A DNA stretch of 64,000 bases from NCBI RefSeq assembly GCF_009026825.1, contig NZ_CP045032.1, positions 372,001 to 436,000 on the forward strand, given 5' to 3'. This DNA comes from Corynebacterium urogenitale (lineage in GTDB: Bacteria > Actinomycetota > Actinomycetes > Mycobacteriales > Mycobacteriaceae). The notes beneath the pieces are model-generated. The model was not told where the DNA came from. It did no database searches and saw only the letters and a list, made by a program, of their open reading frames with translations. Within the stretch, counting starts at the first letter, position 1; the number at the start of each line of letters is the position of its first letter. The translations under genes were made by a program, and so were the position numbers. Below are positions 31,442-41,200 of the stretch, in pieces.

Positions 31442-31608
31442 GCTGGGTGAGGCTGGGGCTGGCGGATGAGCGAGCTTCGGGTTGCGGCGTGGTGAGCCTG
31501 GGGCGGATGGGTGAGTGGGGTGTTGCTGTGCTGTGTGAGCCTGGGGCTGGGTGAGGCTGGGGCTGGCGGATGAGCGAGCTTCGGGTTGCGGCGTGGTGAG
31601 CCTGGGGC
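31442..31608. repeat. Two 63-bp direct repeats in a GC-rich spacer
   Basis: Identical 63-bp copies at 31442-31504 and 31546-31608 (period 104 bp), each starting GCTGGGTGAGGC. Just upstream, 31410-31455, are short tandem copies of GCTGCGCTGGGTGAG. The 590-bp spacer between rhodanese and ppa otherwise holds an inverted-repeat element and the ppa terminator, and no gene that I trust. Confidence 0.85.
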
Positions 31609-31634
31609 TGGGTGGTGAGTGAGGTGGGGGCTCT

Positions 31635-31741
31635 GACACAGTTGCACGTTTCTCTGATTGCAGTAGTTCGGCAAAATGCTCTGACCTGCAGTTGTGGTTC
31701 ACTCCCGACGGGTGAATCGAGTGAAAATGTGCAACTGTGTC
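31635..31741. repeat. Inverted-repeat-bounded intergenic element A
   Basis: GACACAGTTGCAC (31635-31647) and its exact reverse complement (31729-31741) enclose 81 bp. Inside is a smaller TTCACTCCC / GGGTGAA hairpin. No frame inside. Its architecture, but not its sequence, resembles the elements at 43991 and 57563. Confidence 0.7.
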
Positions 31742-31862
31742 GCGAGGCGGGTGCCGAAATAAGCGCGGAGTGGGAAATGCGTGGGTAGGGAATACGCGAA
31801 GGAGGTCCTGGCTGGAGTTGGCTGTACACCAAGGAGTGCGTGACTGGAGGCGACTATGCATC

Positions 31863-31899
31863 AAAAAAGGGGCAGTGGCAGACGCTTCTGCCACTGCCC
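31863..31899 (-). terminator. Rho-independent terminator of ppa
   Basis: Perfect 13-bp stem GGGCAGTGGCAGA / TCTGCCACTGCCC with a CGCT loop; on the minus strand it is followed by TTTTTT. Confidence 0.9.
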
Positions 31900-31947
31900 T
31901 AAAGCGTGCGGGCGCTCATCTGCGCCGCCAGCTCCTGTGGGATGTGC

Positions 31948-32421
31948 TTACTTGTAGCGGGCGATAGCCTCTTCGAGGATCTTCTCGGCCTCAGCCTTGT
32001 TGCCCCAGCCGGAGCCGTTGACTTCCTTGCCTGGCTCCAGGTCCTTGTAGTGGACGAAGAAATGCTCGATCTCGTTGCGGGTGAACTGATCGACATCCTC
32101 GATGTCCTGGAAGTGGTCGTAGCGCACGTCGTCGAGGACGCAGAGCAGCTTGTCATCGCCGCCAGCCTCGTCGGTCATCTTGAACACGCCGACGGGACGG
32201 GCCTTGACGATGACGCCAGGGAACACAGGCTCAGGCAGGATCACCAGAGCATCCAATGGGTCGCCATCCTCGCCCAGGGTGTGGTCGATGAAGCCGTAGT
32301 CAGCTGGGTACGCCATCGGGGTGAACAGGTAGCGGTCCAGGTAGACCTTGCCGGACTCGTGGTCGACCTCGTACTTGTTGCGGGAACCCTTAGGAATCTC
32401 AATGGTGACTTCGATGCTCAT
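31948..32421 (-). CDS. ppa: Inorganic pyrophosphatase
   Basis: A 157-residue class A soluble pyrophosphatase that hydrolyses PPi to two phosphates. It begins [16 protein letters not shown] and carries the metal-binding block [21 protein letters not shown] plus GDDKLLCV and [13 protein letters not shown]. Normal length for actinobacteria. I chose [12 protein letters not shown] as start; the frame is open further upstream but those codons do not match the family. Divergent from dacB with 208 bp between. Confidence 0.96.
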   Translation of the reverse strand: MSIEVTIEIPKGSRNKYEVDHESGKVYLDRYLFTPMAYPADYGFIDHTLGEDGDPLDALVILPEPVFPGVIVKARPVGVFKMTDEAGGDDKLLCVLDDVRYDHFQDIEDVDQFTRNEIEHFFVHYKDLEPGKEVNGSGWGNKAEAEKILEEAIARYK

Positions 32422-32616
32422 TGTTCTAGGCGCCATCCTTTGTGCAGTGTCGGTTATAAATCTTTGACCGTGACCATCATATATGTGTCCCGGTGTTTGT
32501 GGCACTAACGATCTCCGACGGTGGGTGGTGTCCCGCCTGACTTCTCGCATACTCAGCTAACACCACTCGCACACCTCGCACGCAACACAGCATGACAAGG
32601 TGTCCCACCCGCCCGC

Positions 32617-32622
32617 TAGAGT
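32617..32622 (+). promoter_or_regulatory. -10 element of dacB
   Basis: TAGAGT, 7 nt before the GTG start; leaderless arrangement. Confidence 0.5.
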
Positions 32623-32629
32623 GCTTAGT

Positions 32630-34054
32630 GTGAGCGCACAGAAATCTTCCTTAACACGTTGGTTGATCGCCATAGCAGTGTTCGTCGTGGCGGCTGCCGT
32701 GCTCGTCGCTGCCGGATTGTGGTGGAACGCATCGCAGCGCTACGAGGTTGCCGCAGCTCCGGCGGTGGAGTGGGAAGCTGCTGCCGCTGAACCCGCCGAA
32801 GGTGGGGATGGTGCGCCTGATGTGGCAGCGGCGGTAGCGCGTACCGCGAAGGATCCGGCGCTGGGCCAGCTCTCCGCGCAAGTCACCGACTTACTCACCG
32901 GCGAAGTGGTGTGGAGTACGAACGAAAACCGCCCGCTGGTCCCGGCAAGTGCGACGAAGATCATGACCGGCTCGGCGGCTCTGTTGGCGCTCCCGTTAGA
33001 CCAACGTGTGGAAACGTACGTGGTGCGGTCGGCGTCCAAGCCCGGTGAGCTCATTATTGCCGGAGAGGGCGACGTCACGCTCTCCCAAGGACAGGACGAT
33101 GGATTCTTCACGGACGCAGCCAGCATTGAAGCACTGGCTGCCGCGGTGAAACCCAATCTGAAGGGCGAGCCGGTGACGAGCATCGTCGTGGACAACTCCG
33201 TGCGGGAAGGTGCGCTGTTTAACCGCACATGGGATCCTGCCGACGTGGGTGGAGGCAATGTTGCTGACCTCGATTCCGCGATGCTCAACGCGGGGCGGAT
33301 CAACCCGTTGCAGTCCGATTCACCGCGCTCGGAGGAGCCAGGGGAGGATGTGGGGCACGCACTTGCCGATGCCCTCGGCGCACCCGAAGCCAAGGTGAGT
33401 GTGGAAGAGCGCACGGCAGCCAGTCCACTGCTCGCTGATACTCAGGGTGATGCCAAGGAACAATTGGAAGCCTCGGAGCAGCTGAAATCCTCGGAACAGA
33501 GCGCCGACCTGACCTGGATGGGTGGTGTGAGCTCTGCACCGCTGGACGTACGGCTGCGAGACATGCTGGTCAATTCAGACAATATCCTGGCAGAAGCAAT
33601 CGCCCGCGAGGTTGCCGAATCCCAGGGAGTGCCACGAACCTTCAAGGGTGCGACAGAGGCGACACTCAAGGTTCTGCGCGAAGGCGGGGTGGATGTGGCC
33701 GATGCGAAGCTGACCGATAACTCCGGTATGAGCTCCAAGAATCGTCTGACCTCCCATGACCTCGACAGCGCCCTGGCCCACGAGGACCTCCGCCTGATCT
33801 TGGACATGCTCCCCGTCGCAGCCGCCGAGGGCACGCTCAGCACCCGCTACGCAGATGGCTCCGGTGCTGAACAGTCGGCGGGCTGGGTGCGTGCGAAGAC
33901 TGGCACGCTCTCCGGCGTGAACGCGCTGGCGGGCACCGTGACCACGAAGGAAGGCCGTCCGCTGTCCTTCGCCTTCCTCTCCAATGAATCCGACATCGCA
34001 CAGGGGCGCGCGGCACTGGATCGCCTCGCCAACTCGCTGCGTAATGCGAGATAG
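32630..34054 (+). CDS. dacB: D-alanyl-D-alanine carboxypeptidase/endopeptidase (PBP4 type)
   Basis: A 474-residue class C low-molecular-mass penicillin-binding protein of the peptidase S13 family. A membrane segment lies at about residues 10-32, so it is anchored or exported. Catalytic motifs: PASATKIM (SxxK, about residue 105), SDN in VNSDNILAEA, and KTGTL near residue 425. It trims peptidoglycan stem peptides outside the membrane. The GTG chosen has TAGAGT 7 nt upstream; another GTG 30 nt earlier precedes that promoter. Confidence 0.92.
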   Translation: MSAQKSSLTRWLIAIAVFVVAAAVLVAAGLWWNASQRYEVAAAPAVEWEAAAAEPAEGGDGAPDVAAAVARTAKDPALGQLSAQVTDLLTGEVVWSTNENRPLVPASATKIMTGSAALLALPLDQRVETYVVRSASKPGELIIAGEGDVTLSQGQDDGFFTDAASIEALAAAVKPNLKGEPVTSIVVDNSVREGALFNRTWDPADVGGGNVADLDSAMLNAGRINPLQSDSPRSEEPGEDVGHALADALGAPEAKVSVEERTAASPLLADTQGDAKEQLEASEQLKSSEQSADLTWMGGVSSAPLDVRLRDMLVNSDNILAEAIAREVAESQGVPRTFKGATEATLKVLREGGVDVADAKLTDNSGMSSKNRLTSHDLDSALAHEDLRLILDMLPVAAAEGTLSTRYADGSGAEQSAGWVRAKTGTLSGVNALAGTVTTKEGRPLSFAFLSNESDIAQGRAALDRLANSLRNAR

Positions 34055-34065
34055 CCGAGCAACCG

Positions 34066-35145
34066 ATGGCACGCCCCACTGTCTCCGCCGCCGCCCGCAT
34101 TCAGCGTTGGCTGAAAGAACTGAAAGCTGAGGATCCCGCAGCGCATGCGCAGGCGATCGGCCCGCGCGGTGTCATCGTGGGGCTCTCCGGCGGGGCGGAT
34201 TCCCTCGCGCTGACTAGTGGCGCGGTACGCGCCGGGCTGACAGTACATGCGGTCATCGTTGATCACCAGCTGCAGGAAGGGTCCGCCCGCGTGGCGGCAC
34301 GGGCTGCGGAGCAAGCACGGGAACTCGGGGCGGCCAGCGCCCAGGTGGTGACCGTCACCGTCAATGGTGCGGGGGAGGGGCCAGCGCGCACAGCACGCTA
34401 TTCAGCACTGGGGCGCGAAGCAGCTGGCCGTGGTGTGCTCGTTGCCCACACCGCCACGGACGATGCCGAAGGTTTCCTCGTCGCCCTGTCCCGCGGCTCC
34501 GGTACCGATGCGCTGGCGGGAATACGCCCCTTTGCCCGACGCCACCCTGTCGTCACCGCAGGTGCAGCGTGGATTGGGCGGCCCCTGCTGGGCGCCACCC
34601 GCGCCGACACGGAAGCCGAATGCGAGCTGGTGGGCGTGGATTTCTGGGAGGATCCGCACAACTACTCCCAGGACTATCTGCGCTCCCGCGTCCGCCAAGA
34701 ACTGCTCCCCGTGATGGAGGAGATCCTGGGTGGCCATGTTCTCGGCAATCTTGCACGCTCTGCGCGTTTGCTGCGTGAGGATGCGCAAGCGTTGGACACT
34801 GTGGCGCGGAAGATCATTGACAGCTGCGCGGAGGTTGGCGCGGGCGGACTGGTGGCGTCGTTATCTATAGAGGAACTAGGAAAGCAGCCCGCGGCGCTGA
34901 GGAAACGGGCGTATAAACACTGGTTGGCTCCCTTTGCCGGGCCGCTGACGAACGCGCACATAGAGGCCATAGATTCGCTCGTAGCGAACTGGCGCGGTCA
35001 GGGGCCGGTCGCTGTTCCTTGGCCTGAAGACTCGCCTACAATGAACACAGATCGGCGCACCTCCCACCGCTTGGTTGTGCGCCGCAGCGATCAACTTCTG
35101 CGAATCGACGAAAAACTGCGACAACCATACTCCGAGGGACGGTAA
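34066..35145 (+). CDS. tilS: tRNA(Ile)-lysidine synthase
   Basis: A 359-residue N-type ATP pyrophosphatase. The P-loop is GLSGGADSLALT (about residues 43-54), followed by VIVDHQLQ and RYSALGREA, typical of TilS. It converts C34 of the CAU-anticodon tRNA-Ile to lysidine so AUA is read as isoleucine. It lies 11 bp after dacB and 7 bp before hpt, in a cluster order conserved in corynebacteria. Confidence 0.94.
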   Translation: MARPTVSAAARIQRWLKELKAEDPAAHAQAIGPRGVIVGLSGGADSLALTSGAVRAGLTVHAVIVDHQLQEGSARVAARAAEQARELGAASAQVVTVTVNGAGEGPARTARYSALGREAAGRGVLVAHTATDDAEGFLVALSRGSGTDALAGIRPFARRHPVVTAGAAWIGRPLLGATRADTEAECELVGVDFWEDPHNYSQDYLRSRVRQELLPVMEEILGGHVLGNLARSARLLREDAQALDTVARKIIDSCAEVGAGGLVASLSIEELGKQPAALRKRAYKHWLAPFAGPLTNAHIEAIDSLVANWRGQGPVAVPWPEDSPTMNTDRRTSHRLVVRRSDQLLRIDEKLRQPYSEGR

Positions 35146-35152
35146 CCACGAG

Positions 35153-35749
35153 ATGTCCACTGACAACCTCCACAGCGAGAAGAACTTCGACGTGCCAGCC
35201 AACTGCTACGGCGACGACCTGGAAAGCGTGCTGATCGACGAAGAATCCCTGCACGCCCGCATCCAGGAACTTGCCGACGCGACCTCCGAGCGCTTCAAGG
35301 ATGCTGAGGACGACATCATCCTCGTGTGCATCCTTAAGGGTGCCGCCTTCTTCATCACCGACTTCGCGCGAGCAATGAGCGTGCCAACCCAGCTGGAATT
35401 CATGGCAGTGTCCTCCTACGGCAACGCCACCAGCTCCTCCGGCGTGGTGCGCATCCTCAAGGACTTGGACCGCGACATCCGCGACCGCGACGTGGTGATC
35501 GTCGAGGACATCATCGACTCCGGCCTGACACTGTCCTGGCTGCTGAAGAACCTGAGCAACCGCCAGCCACGCAGCCTCTCCGTCGTGGCATTGCTGCGCA
35601 AGCCGGAGGCCGTCAAGGTGGACATAGAACTGGAAGGCATCGGATTCGACATCCCGAACGAGTTTGTGGTTGGCTACGGCCTAGACTTCGCAGAGCGCTA
35701 TCGCGACCTGCCATTCGTCGGCACGCTGAACCCGAGCGTCTACGAATAA
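35153..35749 (+). CDS. hpt: Hypoxanthine phosphoribosyltransferase
   Basis: A 198-residue purine salvage enzyme that makes IMP or GMP from hypoxanthine or guanine and PRPP. The PRPP-binding loop is VVIVEDIIDSGLTL (about residue 112) and the family-specific GAAFFITDFAR and VGYGLDFAERYRDLPFVG are present. The ATG here gives a normal-length protein; a longer frame overlaps tilS without a ribosome site. Confidence 0.95.
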   Translation: MSTDNLHSEKNFDVPANCYGDDLESVLIDEESLHARIQELADATSERFKDAEDDIILVCILKGAAFFITDFARAMSVPTQLEFMAVSSYGNATSSSGVVRILKDLDRDIRDRDVVIVEDIIDSGLTLSWLLKNLSNRQPRSLSVVALLRKPEAVKVDIELEGIGFDIPNEFVVGYGLDFAERYRDLPFVGTLNPSVYE

Positions 35750-35762
35750 CACACCCCACTGA

Positions 35763-35794
35763 GGCTGCCCCACGCCACCGCGGCGAGGGCAGCC
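35763..35794 (+). terminator. Hairpin between hpt and ftsH
   Basis: GGCTGCCC / GGGCAGCC stem with a 16-nt loop, followed by CAACCTTTCATTT. Could terminate or attenuate between hpt and ftsH. Confidence 0.5.
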
Positions 35795-35819
35795 AACCTT
35801 TCATTTAACGACAGGAACT

Positions 35820-38339
35820 ATGGACAAGAAGAAAGCGCTGAGGATTGCCGGCATCGTCGCCGCCATCCTTATTGCCATCTACACCTTTTCCGTTCTGACG
35901 GATAGCACCCGCGGCTACGACGAGGTGGAGACCTCCGTCGCGTTGGAGCAGATCACCGATAAGAACGCGAAGGAGGTGCAGATCAACGACCGCGAACAGC
36001 AGGTTCAGATCAAGCTGAAGGAGCCGATCTCCGTCGATGGCAAGGATGACATCGAACAGATCATCGCAAGCTACCCGGCACGCACCTCCGGCGATATCTT
36101 CAACGCGGTCAAGGGCGCGGAGACGGAGAAGTTCAACACCAAGGTCACGCAGGACAGCTTCCTCGGCACCCTGCTGATCACGCTGCTGCCTCTGGTCCTG
36201 TTCATTGTTCTGCTGTACTTCCTGTTCTTCCGCATGCAGGGCGGTGGAGGTGGCGTGGGCCCCTTCGCCATGGGCAAATCCCGGCACAAGGAGCTCAACA
36301 AGGACAACCCGGAAAACACCTTCGACGATGTTGCCGGTGCGGACGAGGCAGTGGAGGAGCTCGACGAGATTCGCGACTTCCTCTCCGACCCGTCCCGCTA
36401 CGAGAAGCTCGGCGCGAAAATCCCGCGTGGTGTGCTGCTCTACGGCCCTCCGGGAACGGGTAAGACGTTGCTGGCCCGCGCCGTCGCAGGCGAGGCCGGT
36501 GTGCCGTTTTACTCCATCTCCGGTTCCGACTTCGTGGAGATGTTCGTGGGTGTGGGTGCCTCCCGCGTGCGTGATCTGTTCAAGCAGGCGAAGGAAAACT
36601 CGCCGTGCATCATCTTCGTGGATGAGATCGACGCAGTCGGCCGCCAGCGTGGCTCCGGCATGGGTGGCGGACATGACGAGCGCGAGCAGACGCTGAACCA
36701 GCTGCTCGTGGAGATGGACGGCTTCGGGGACCGCGAGGGAGTGATCCTCATGGCCGCCACGAACCGTCCGGATATTTTGGATCCGGCGTTGCTGCGCCCG
36801 GGCCGCTTTGACCGCCAGATCCCAGTCACCAACCCAGATCTGACAGGTCGCGAGCAGATCCTGCGCGTCCACGCGAAGGGCAAGCCGTTGGCTAACGATG
36901 TGGATCTCAAGTCCCTAGCCAAGCGCACCGCCGGCATGTCCGGCGCGGACTTGGAAAACGTACTGAACGAGGCCGCTCTGCTGACAGCCCGTGTGGACGG
37001 CAACGTCATCACTGGAGATGCGCTAGAGGAGGCGACGGATCGCGTGATCGGCGGTCCACGCCGTTCCACGAAGATCATCTCCGAGATGGAAAAGAAGATC
37101 ACCGCCTACCACGAGGGCGGGCACACCTTGGCCGCGTGGGCGCTCAAGGACATCGACCGCGTCTACAAGGTGACGATCCTTGCCCGCGGTCGCACGGGTG
37201 GTCACGCCCTGACCGTGCCGGAAGACGACAAGGGCATGTACAACCGCTCCGAGCTGTTCGCGCGCCTGGTGTTCGCCATGGGTGGCCGCGCAGCGGAGGA
37301 GCTGGTCTTCGGCAACCCGACGACGGGCGCATCGGCCGATATTGAGATGGCCACCAATACCGCCCGTTCCATGGTCATGGAGCTGGGCATGAGCCCGAAG
37401 ATTGGTGCTGTGAAGTACGGTGTGGATGACGGTGATCCTTTCCGTGCTCAAGGCGGCGGTGGTGGCGCTATGTCCAAGCCATCCCCTGAAGTGGCAGCGA
37501 TCATCGACAATGAAGTTCGTATGTTGATGGATAAGGCTCAAGCCACGGCGTACGAGATCCTTCGGGACAACCGCGATTACTTGGACAAGTTGGCGGAGAA
37601 GCTGCTGGAGAAGGAGACCCTGCGCCGCCCAGATCTGGAGGCCATTTTCGACGGCATCGATATTCGCGAGGTCTCTGACGTGTTCCCCATGCAGGACGTC
37701 GACCGTCCGAAGGACGGCCGCGAGCCCGTGAAGACCCCGAATGAGCTGGCCAAGGAGCGCGGCGAGGAACCTCCGAAGCGCAACGATTTCTTCTCCGCTG
37801 CACGCCGAGCCCGCATGGAGCGACGCAAGGCTGAGCAGGAAAAGAACCTACGTGAAGCGCGCGAGCAGGATCAGCAGAAGATGCAGGCCCAGGCGGACCA
37901 CGGCGATCACGTGTGGGGTGGCCAGGGTTCCGTGCCACGTCCGGAGCAGCGCGGTTTCCGCCTGCCGGATCACGAGCAGCCGGACAACCCGTGGACAACC
38001 GATGACGCGCCGACCCGCCAGATCCAACGTGCCCAGGGCGAGCCGCAGGACGCGCATACTCAGGGAGCACAGGACGGCCCTGCGCGGTCCGGTGCCACCC
38101 CACCTGCTCAGGAGCGCAAGCCACAGCAAACGTTCCCGTGGGACAAGCCAATCGCTCGGGATTCCGAGCGGAGCAGTCGAGAATCCGGGTGGAACACGGC
38201 TCCAGAGCCGGAGCGCAGGGGGAACCAAGATCCCGAGCAGGGTACCGGTCGCCATGCGGCACGTCCTGGTTGGGGTGAGTCTCGCCAGGGACGTGATATT
38301 TCTAAGACCAACGACACCGACGAGAGCAAGGACCAATAA
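35820..38339 (+). CDS. ftsH: ATP-dependent zinc metalloprotease FtsH
   Basis: An 839-residue membrane AAA+ protease. Two membrane helices (about residues 8-25 and 117-137) flank a small outside domain. The AAA domain has Walker [12 protein letters not shown] near 208, Walker [10 protein letters not shown] near 265 and an arginine finger region [10 protein letters not shown]. The Zn site is [10 protein letters not shown] near 430. The last 200 residues are a charged, Pro/Gln/Arg-rich tail of low complexity, as is usual in corynebacteria. It degrades membrane and some soluble proteins. AGGA precedes the ATG. folE follows after 3 bp. Confidence 0.97.
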   Translation: MDKKKALRIAGIVAAILIAIYTFSVLTDSTRGYDEVETSVALEQITDKNAKEVQINDREQQVQIKLKEPISVDGKDDIEQIIASYPARTSGDIFNAVKGAETEKFNTKVTQDSFLGTLLITLLPLVLFIVLLYFLFFRMQGGGGGVGPFAMGKSRHKELNKDNPENTFDDVAGADEAVEELDEIRDFLSDPSRYEKLGAKIPRGVLLYGPPGTGKTLLARAVAGEAGVPFYSISGSDFVEMFVGVGASRVRDLFKQAKENSPCIIFVDEIDAVGRQRGSGMGGGHDEREQTLNQLLVEMDGFGDREGVILMAATNRPDILDPALLRPGRFDRQIPVTNPDLTGREQILRVHAKGKPLANDVDLKSLAKRTAGMSGADLENVLNEAALLTARVDGNVITGDALEEATDRVIGGPRRSTKIISEMEKKITAYHEGGHTLAAWALKDIDRVYKVTILARGRTGGHALTVPEDDKGMYNRSELFARLVFAMGGRAAEELVFGNPTTGASADIEMATNTARSMVMELGMSPKIGAVKYGVDDGDPFRAQGGGGGAMSKPSPEVAAIIDNEVRMLMDKAQATAYEILRDNRDYLDKLAEKLLEKETLRRPDLEAIFDGIDIREVSDVFPMQDVDRPKDGREPVKTPNELAKERGEEPPKRNDFFSAARRARMERRKAEQEKNLREAREQDQQKMQAQADHGDHVWGGQGSVPRPEQRGFRLPDHEQPDNPWTTDDAPTRQIQRAQGEPQDAHTQGAQDGPARSGATPPAQERKPQQTFPWDKPIARDSERSSRESGWNTAPEPERRGNQDPEQGTGRHAARPGWGESRQGRDISKTNDTDESKDQ

Positions 38340-38342
38340 ACA

Positions 38343-38927
38343 GTGACCCAACAGCGACAGTTCGACCAGGAACGCGCTGAAGCAGCCGTCCGTGAATTGC
38401 TCTTTGCCGTCGGGGAGGACCCGGACCGCGAGGGTTTGCTGGAAACCCCGGCTCGCGTTGCCCGCGCCTACAAGGAAATGTTCGCAGGCCTCTACGAGGA
38501 CCCGACAGCTGTCCTCGAGAAGACGTTCAACGAGGACCACAACGAGCTGGTTCTCGTCCGCGACATCCAGTTTTACTCCACCTGCGAGCACCACCTCGTC
38601 CCCTTCTTCGGCACTGCCCACATCGGCTACATCCCCGGTGACAACGGCAAGGTAACGGGACTTTCGAAGCTGGCGCGCCTCATCGATGGCTTGGCTAAGC
38701 GGCCGCAGGTACAGGAGCGTCTGACCTCTGAAGTTGCCGACGCCCTGATGGAACGGCTGCAACCAGCTGGGGCAATTGTCGTCGTCGAAGCCGAGCACAT
38801 GTGCATGGCAATGCGCGGAATTCGCAAGCCGGGCGCGAACACCATCACCTCCGCGGTCCGAGGAGTGTTCGAAACGAACGCATCCTCCCGCGCAGAGGCC
38901 TTCGCCCTGATCAACGGCGGTAAGTAG
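38343..38927 (+). CDS. folE: GTP cyclohydrolase I
   Basis: A 194-residue enzyme for the first step of tetrahydrofolate synthesis, GTP to 7,8-dihydroneopterin triphosphate. Zn ligands are visible in [10 protein letters not shown] and CMAMRG, and [19 protein letters not shown] is the family core. GTG start 3 bp after ftsH, so the folate genes share the ftsH transcript. Confidence 0.96.
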   Translation: MTQQRQFDQERAEAAVRELLFAVGEDPDREGLLETPARVARAYKEMFAGLYEDPTAVLEKTFNEDHNELVLVRDIQFYSTCEHHLVPFFGTAHIGYIPGDNGKVTGLSKLARLIDGLAKRPQVQERLTSEVADALMERLQPAGAIVVVEAEHMCMAMRGIRKPGANTITSAVRGVFETNASSRAEAFALINGGK

Positions 38928-38966
38928 CATCTAAGGACGCAGCCCGCGGCAGAAGGAGCAATTGCG

Positions 38967-39842
38967 ATGAGCACACAGGTGAAGCGCACCCAAGTCATGG
39001 GAATCCTCAACGTCACGGAGGACTCATTCTCCGACGGCGGCTCCAACCCCGATACCGCTACCGCAGTAGCCAATGCCCAGCGCATGCTTGCCGAAGGCGC
39101 CGACCTCATCGACATCGGGGGTGAATCCACCCGCCCTGGAGCCACCCGTGTGCCCGCCGAACTCGAGGCCGCGCGCGTGGTGCCCGTCATCAGCGAATTG
39201 ACCGCCCAGGGCGTGACGATGAGCGTGGACACCATGCGAGCTTCCACCGCAGCCAAAGCCGTGGAAGCAGGTGCGACGATCATCAACGACGTCTCCGGTG
39301 GCCTCGCCGATGACCGCATGCTCGCCGTCGCTGCGGATTCCGACGCCCAGCTGTGCCTCATGCACTGGAATGCCGCCACGTTCCAGGGGGCGGAGGGCTA
39401 CCACGATCACGGCGAGGACATCGTGGCCCACGTCCGCGACTGGCTGCTCCGACGAGTAGATGCGGCACTTGCCGCAGGTGTGGCAGAGGAGCAAATCATC
39501 CTCGACCCGGGCATCGGCTTCGCGAAAAACCCTCAGGAAAACTGGACGTTACTGCAGGCGACCAGCACCTTCGTGGACCTGGGATTTCCGGTGCTTATCG
39601 GGGCATCGCGCAAGCGCTTCCTCACGGCATTGCGCCCCAACCCTGATGGCACCCCAGGCGTGCCAACAACAGCCGACGACGCAACCGCTGCGGTCTCCGC
39701 ACTCTCTGCCGCCGCTGGGGCATGGGCAGTGCGTGTCCACAACGTGGCGCCAAGCCGTGCCGCTGTCGATGTCGCTCACTGCACCGCCACCGGCCGGGGG
39801 CCGGAGATCCCCGAAGGCTGGCGTGCCCGGCGCGAGGCCTAG
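38967..39842 (+). CDS. folP: Dihydropteroate synthase
   Basis: A 291-residue enzyme joining dihydropterin pyrophosphate to p-aminobenzoate, the target of sulfonamides. Motifs: GILNVTEDSFSDGG at the N-terminus, IDIGGESTRPGA near 48, INDVSGG near 108 and LIGASRKRF near 210. GAAGGAGCAA precedes the ATG. The last 15 residues lie in DNA repeated 52 bp downstream. Confidence 0.96.
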   Translation: MSTQVKRTQVMGILNVTEDSFSDGGSNPDTATAVANAQRMLAEGADLIDIGGESTRPGATRVPAELEAARVVPVISELTAQGVTMSVDTMRASTAAKAVEAGATIINDVSGGLADDRMLAVAADSDAQLCLMHWNAATFQGAEGYHDHGEDIVAHVRDWLLRRVDAALAAGVAEEQIILDPGIGFAKNPQENWTLLQATSTFVDLGFPVLIGASRKRFLTALRPNPDGTPGVPTTADDATAAVSALSAAAGAWAVRVHNVAPSRAAVDVAHCTATGRGPEIPEGWRARREA

Positions 39843-39897
39843 GCATGTACGGCCAGCGCGAAACCCAGTCACTTGCTCAGCGCGCGAGGCCTAGGCA
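39830..39897 (+). repeat. 16-bp direct repeat at the folP end
   Basis: GCGCGAGGCCTAGGCA occurs at 39830-39845, containing the folP stop, and again at 39882-39897. The 239-bp folP-folB spacer is otherwise plain. Confidence 0.7.
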
Positions 39898-40080
39898 CCC
39901 ACTGCACGCGCGCATCCCAGCCACCCGCTGCAAGAAGGGACCAGGGAAAGTCTCAGGACAAAGGGACTAGAACGCTCTTACAGCACGAGTCGCGGGAGGG
40001 CAGCCGCTGGCGTCGAAAAGGGCAGAGCATAAGATACGTACAACAGTCAGGCACCGTGCACACTGCGAGGAAGGAACAAC

Positions 40081-40470
40081 GTGGCAGACCGAATTGAACT
40101 CATCGGACTCGAGGCATACGGCTACCACGGTGTCTACGACCATGAGAAGGACCTGGGGCAAAAATTCCTCGTCGACATGGTCGTATGGACAGATTTCGCC
40201 GAAGCCGCTGCCACCGACAGCATTACGGACACCATCTCCTACGTGGACCTCGCGGACATCGCCGTGGAATTAGTGCAAGGGCCGGGCAACGACCTCATCG
40301 AAACGCTCGCTGCGGACATCGCAGACCGGATCATCGCGCTGCCGGGAGCGCTGGCCACAGAGGTGACGGTTCATAAACCGCAAGCCCCCATCGACTACCC
40401 ATTCGCCGATGTGCGCGTGGTCGCCCGGCGTTCTCATAAGGCGACGAAGGGCACCACGCCGAGCACATAG
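40081..40470 (+). CDS. folB: Dihydroneopterin aldolase
   Basis: A 129-residue aldolase that makes 6-hydroxymethyl-dihydropterin. It begins ADRIELIGLEAYGYHGVYDHEKDLGQ, the family start with the active-site Tyr-x-x-His-Gly-Val region and catalytic Glu, and has the late VTVHKPQAPI segment with the catalytic Lys. GTG start with a GGAAGGA site. It lies 238 bp after folP, and TAAGAT about 50 bp upstream could be a separate -10. Confidence 0.94.
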   Translation: MADRIELIGLEAYGYHGVYDHEKDLGQKFLVDMVVWTDFAEAAATDSITDTISYVDLADIAVELVQGPGNDLIETLAADIADRIIALPGALATEVTVHKPQAPIDYPFADVRVVARRSHKATKGTTPST

Positions 40471-40498
40471 AAGGGCACCTAGAGAAGGGATACCGCTG

Positions 40499-41086
40499 AT
40501 GGGAGAAATGCTGGCGATCGTAGGCTTGGGTAGCAATTTGGCCGGGGAACTGGAATCCATCGATGCACAACTCGTCCGCGCTGCTGAACAGATTGAAGCC
40601 ACTGGTGCGGGGAAGATTGTGGAGCGTTCCCGCATGTTCGCCACACCCCCATGGGGCGGGGTCGAGCAGGAGGATTTCCGCAACGCCACCATCGCCGTCA
40701 GCACGCAGCTGGAACCACTGGAGTTTCTCCACGCCTGCCAAGCGATCGAACAGGCGGCACACCGCACGCGAGAAGTTCGGTGGGGGCCGCGCACCCTCGA
40801 CGTGGATGTGCTGGCGCTGTACGCGATTGAGCCGGCCACGGGAGAAGTGAGCGTTGTGGAATCGGCAGGCCGTTGGGGTGAGGAGCTGATCGTGCCGCAC
40901 CCTTATGCGCATCAGCGGGCGTTCGTCCTCGTTCCATGGGCAGATTTGGACGTGGCCGAGGACTCGCGCTTGACGCTCGCTGGACAGGGGATCGGTGCGT
41001 GGTTGGAGAGCTTGGCGCGAACGGAACCGGGGGAGCTGGCGGAAGTCCGGCCGGTGGCGAGCCCACAATGGGACGCGGCGCGGTAG
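40499..41086 (+). CDS. folK: 6-hydroxymethyl-7,8-dihydropterin pyrophosphokinase
   Basis: A 195-residue HPPK that activates the pterin for FolP. Signatures: AIVGLGSNLAGELE at the N-terminus, YATPPWGGVEQEDFRNA-like block (here FATPPWGG), and RWGPRTLDVDVLAL with the Mg-binding Asp pair. AGAAGGGA lies 8 nt before the ATG. It is 28 bp after folB and ends the folate set. Confidence 0.95.
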   Translation: MGEMLAIVGLGSNLAGELESIDAQLVRAAEQIEATGAGKIVERSRMFATPPWGGVEQEDFRNATIAVSTQLEPLEFLHACQAIEQAAHRTREVRWGPRTLDVDVLALYAIEPATGEVSVVESAGRWGEELIVPHPYAHQRAFVLVPWADLDVAEDSRLTLAGQGIGAWLESLARTEPGELAEVRPVASPQWDAAR

Positions 41087-41186
41087 GTCGTCGCGGGGCG
41101 TGGCGCCAGAGCGACCGGGCGTGGCGCGAGCACGGCATCGCGCGGCACGACGTCGCGGGGAGCTAACCTGCAGCCTCCCCAACCTT

Positions 41187-41192
41187 TAGACT
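41187..41192 (+). promoter_or_regulatory. -10 element of the DUF3180 gene
   Basis: TAGACT, 8 nt before the ATG; leaderless arrangement. Confidence 0.5.
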
Positions 41193-41200
41193 GGTGAGTT

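Noticed and set aside
31442..31608. CRISPR array
   Set aside because: Only two long direct copies, no regular spacers and no cas genes; no CRISPR-like array was seen anywhere.
31350..31894. Pro/His/Ser-rich frames antisense in the rhodanese-ppa spacer
   Set aside because: Produced by the 63-bp repeats; all frames are low complexity and extend over a leaderless promoter of the rhodanese gene.
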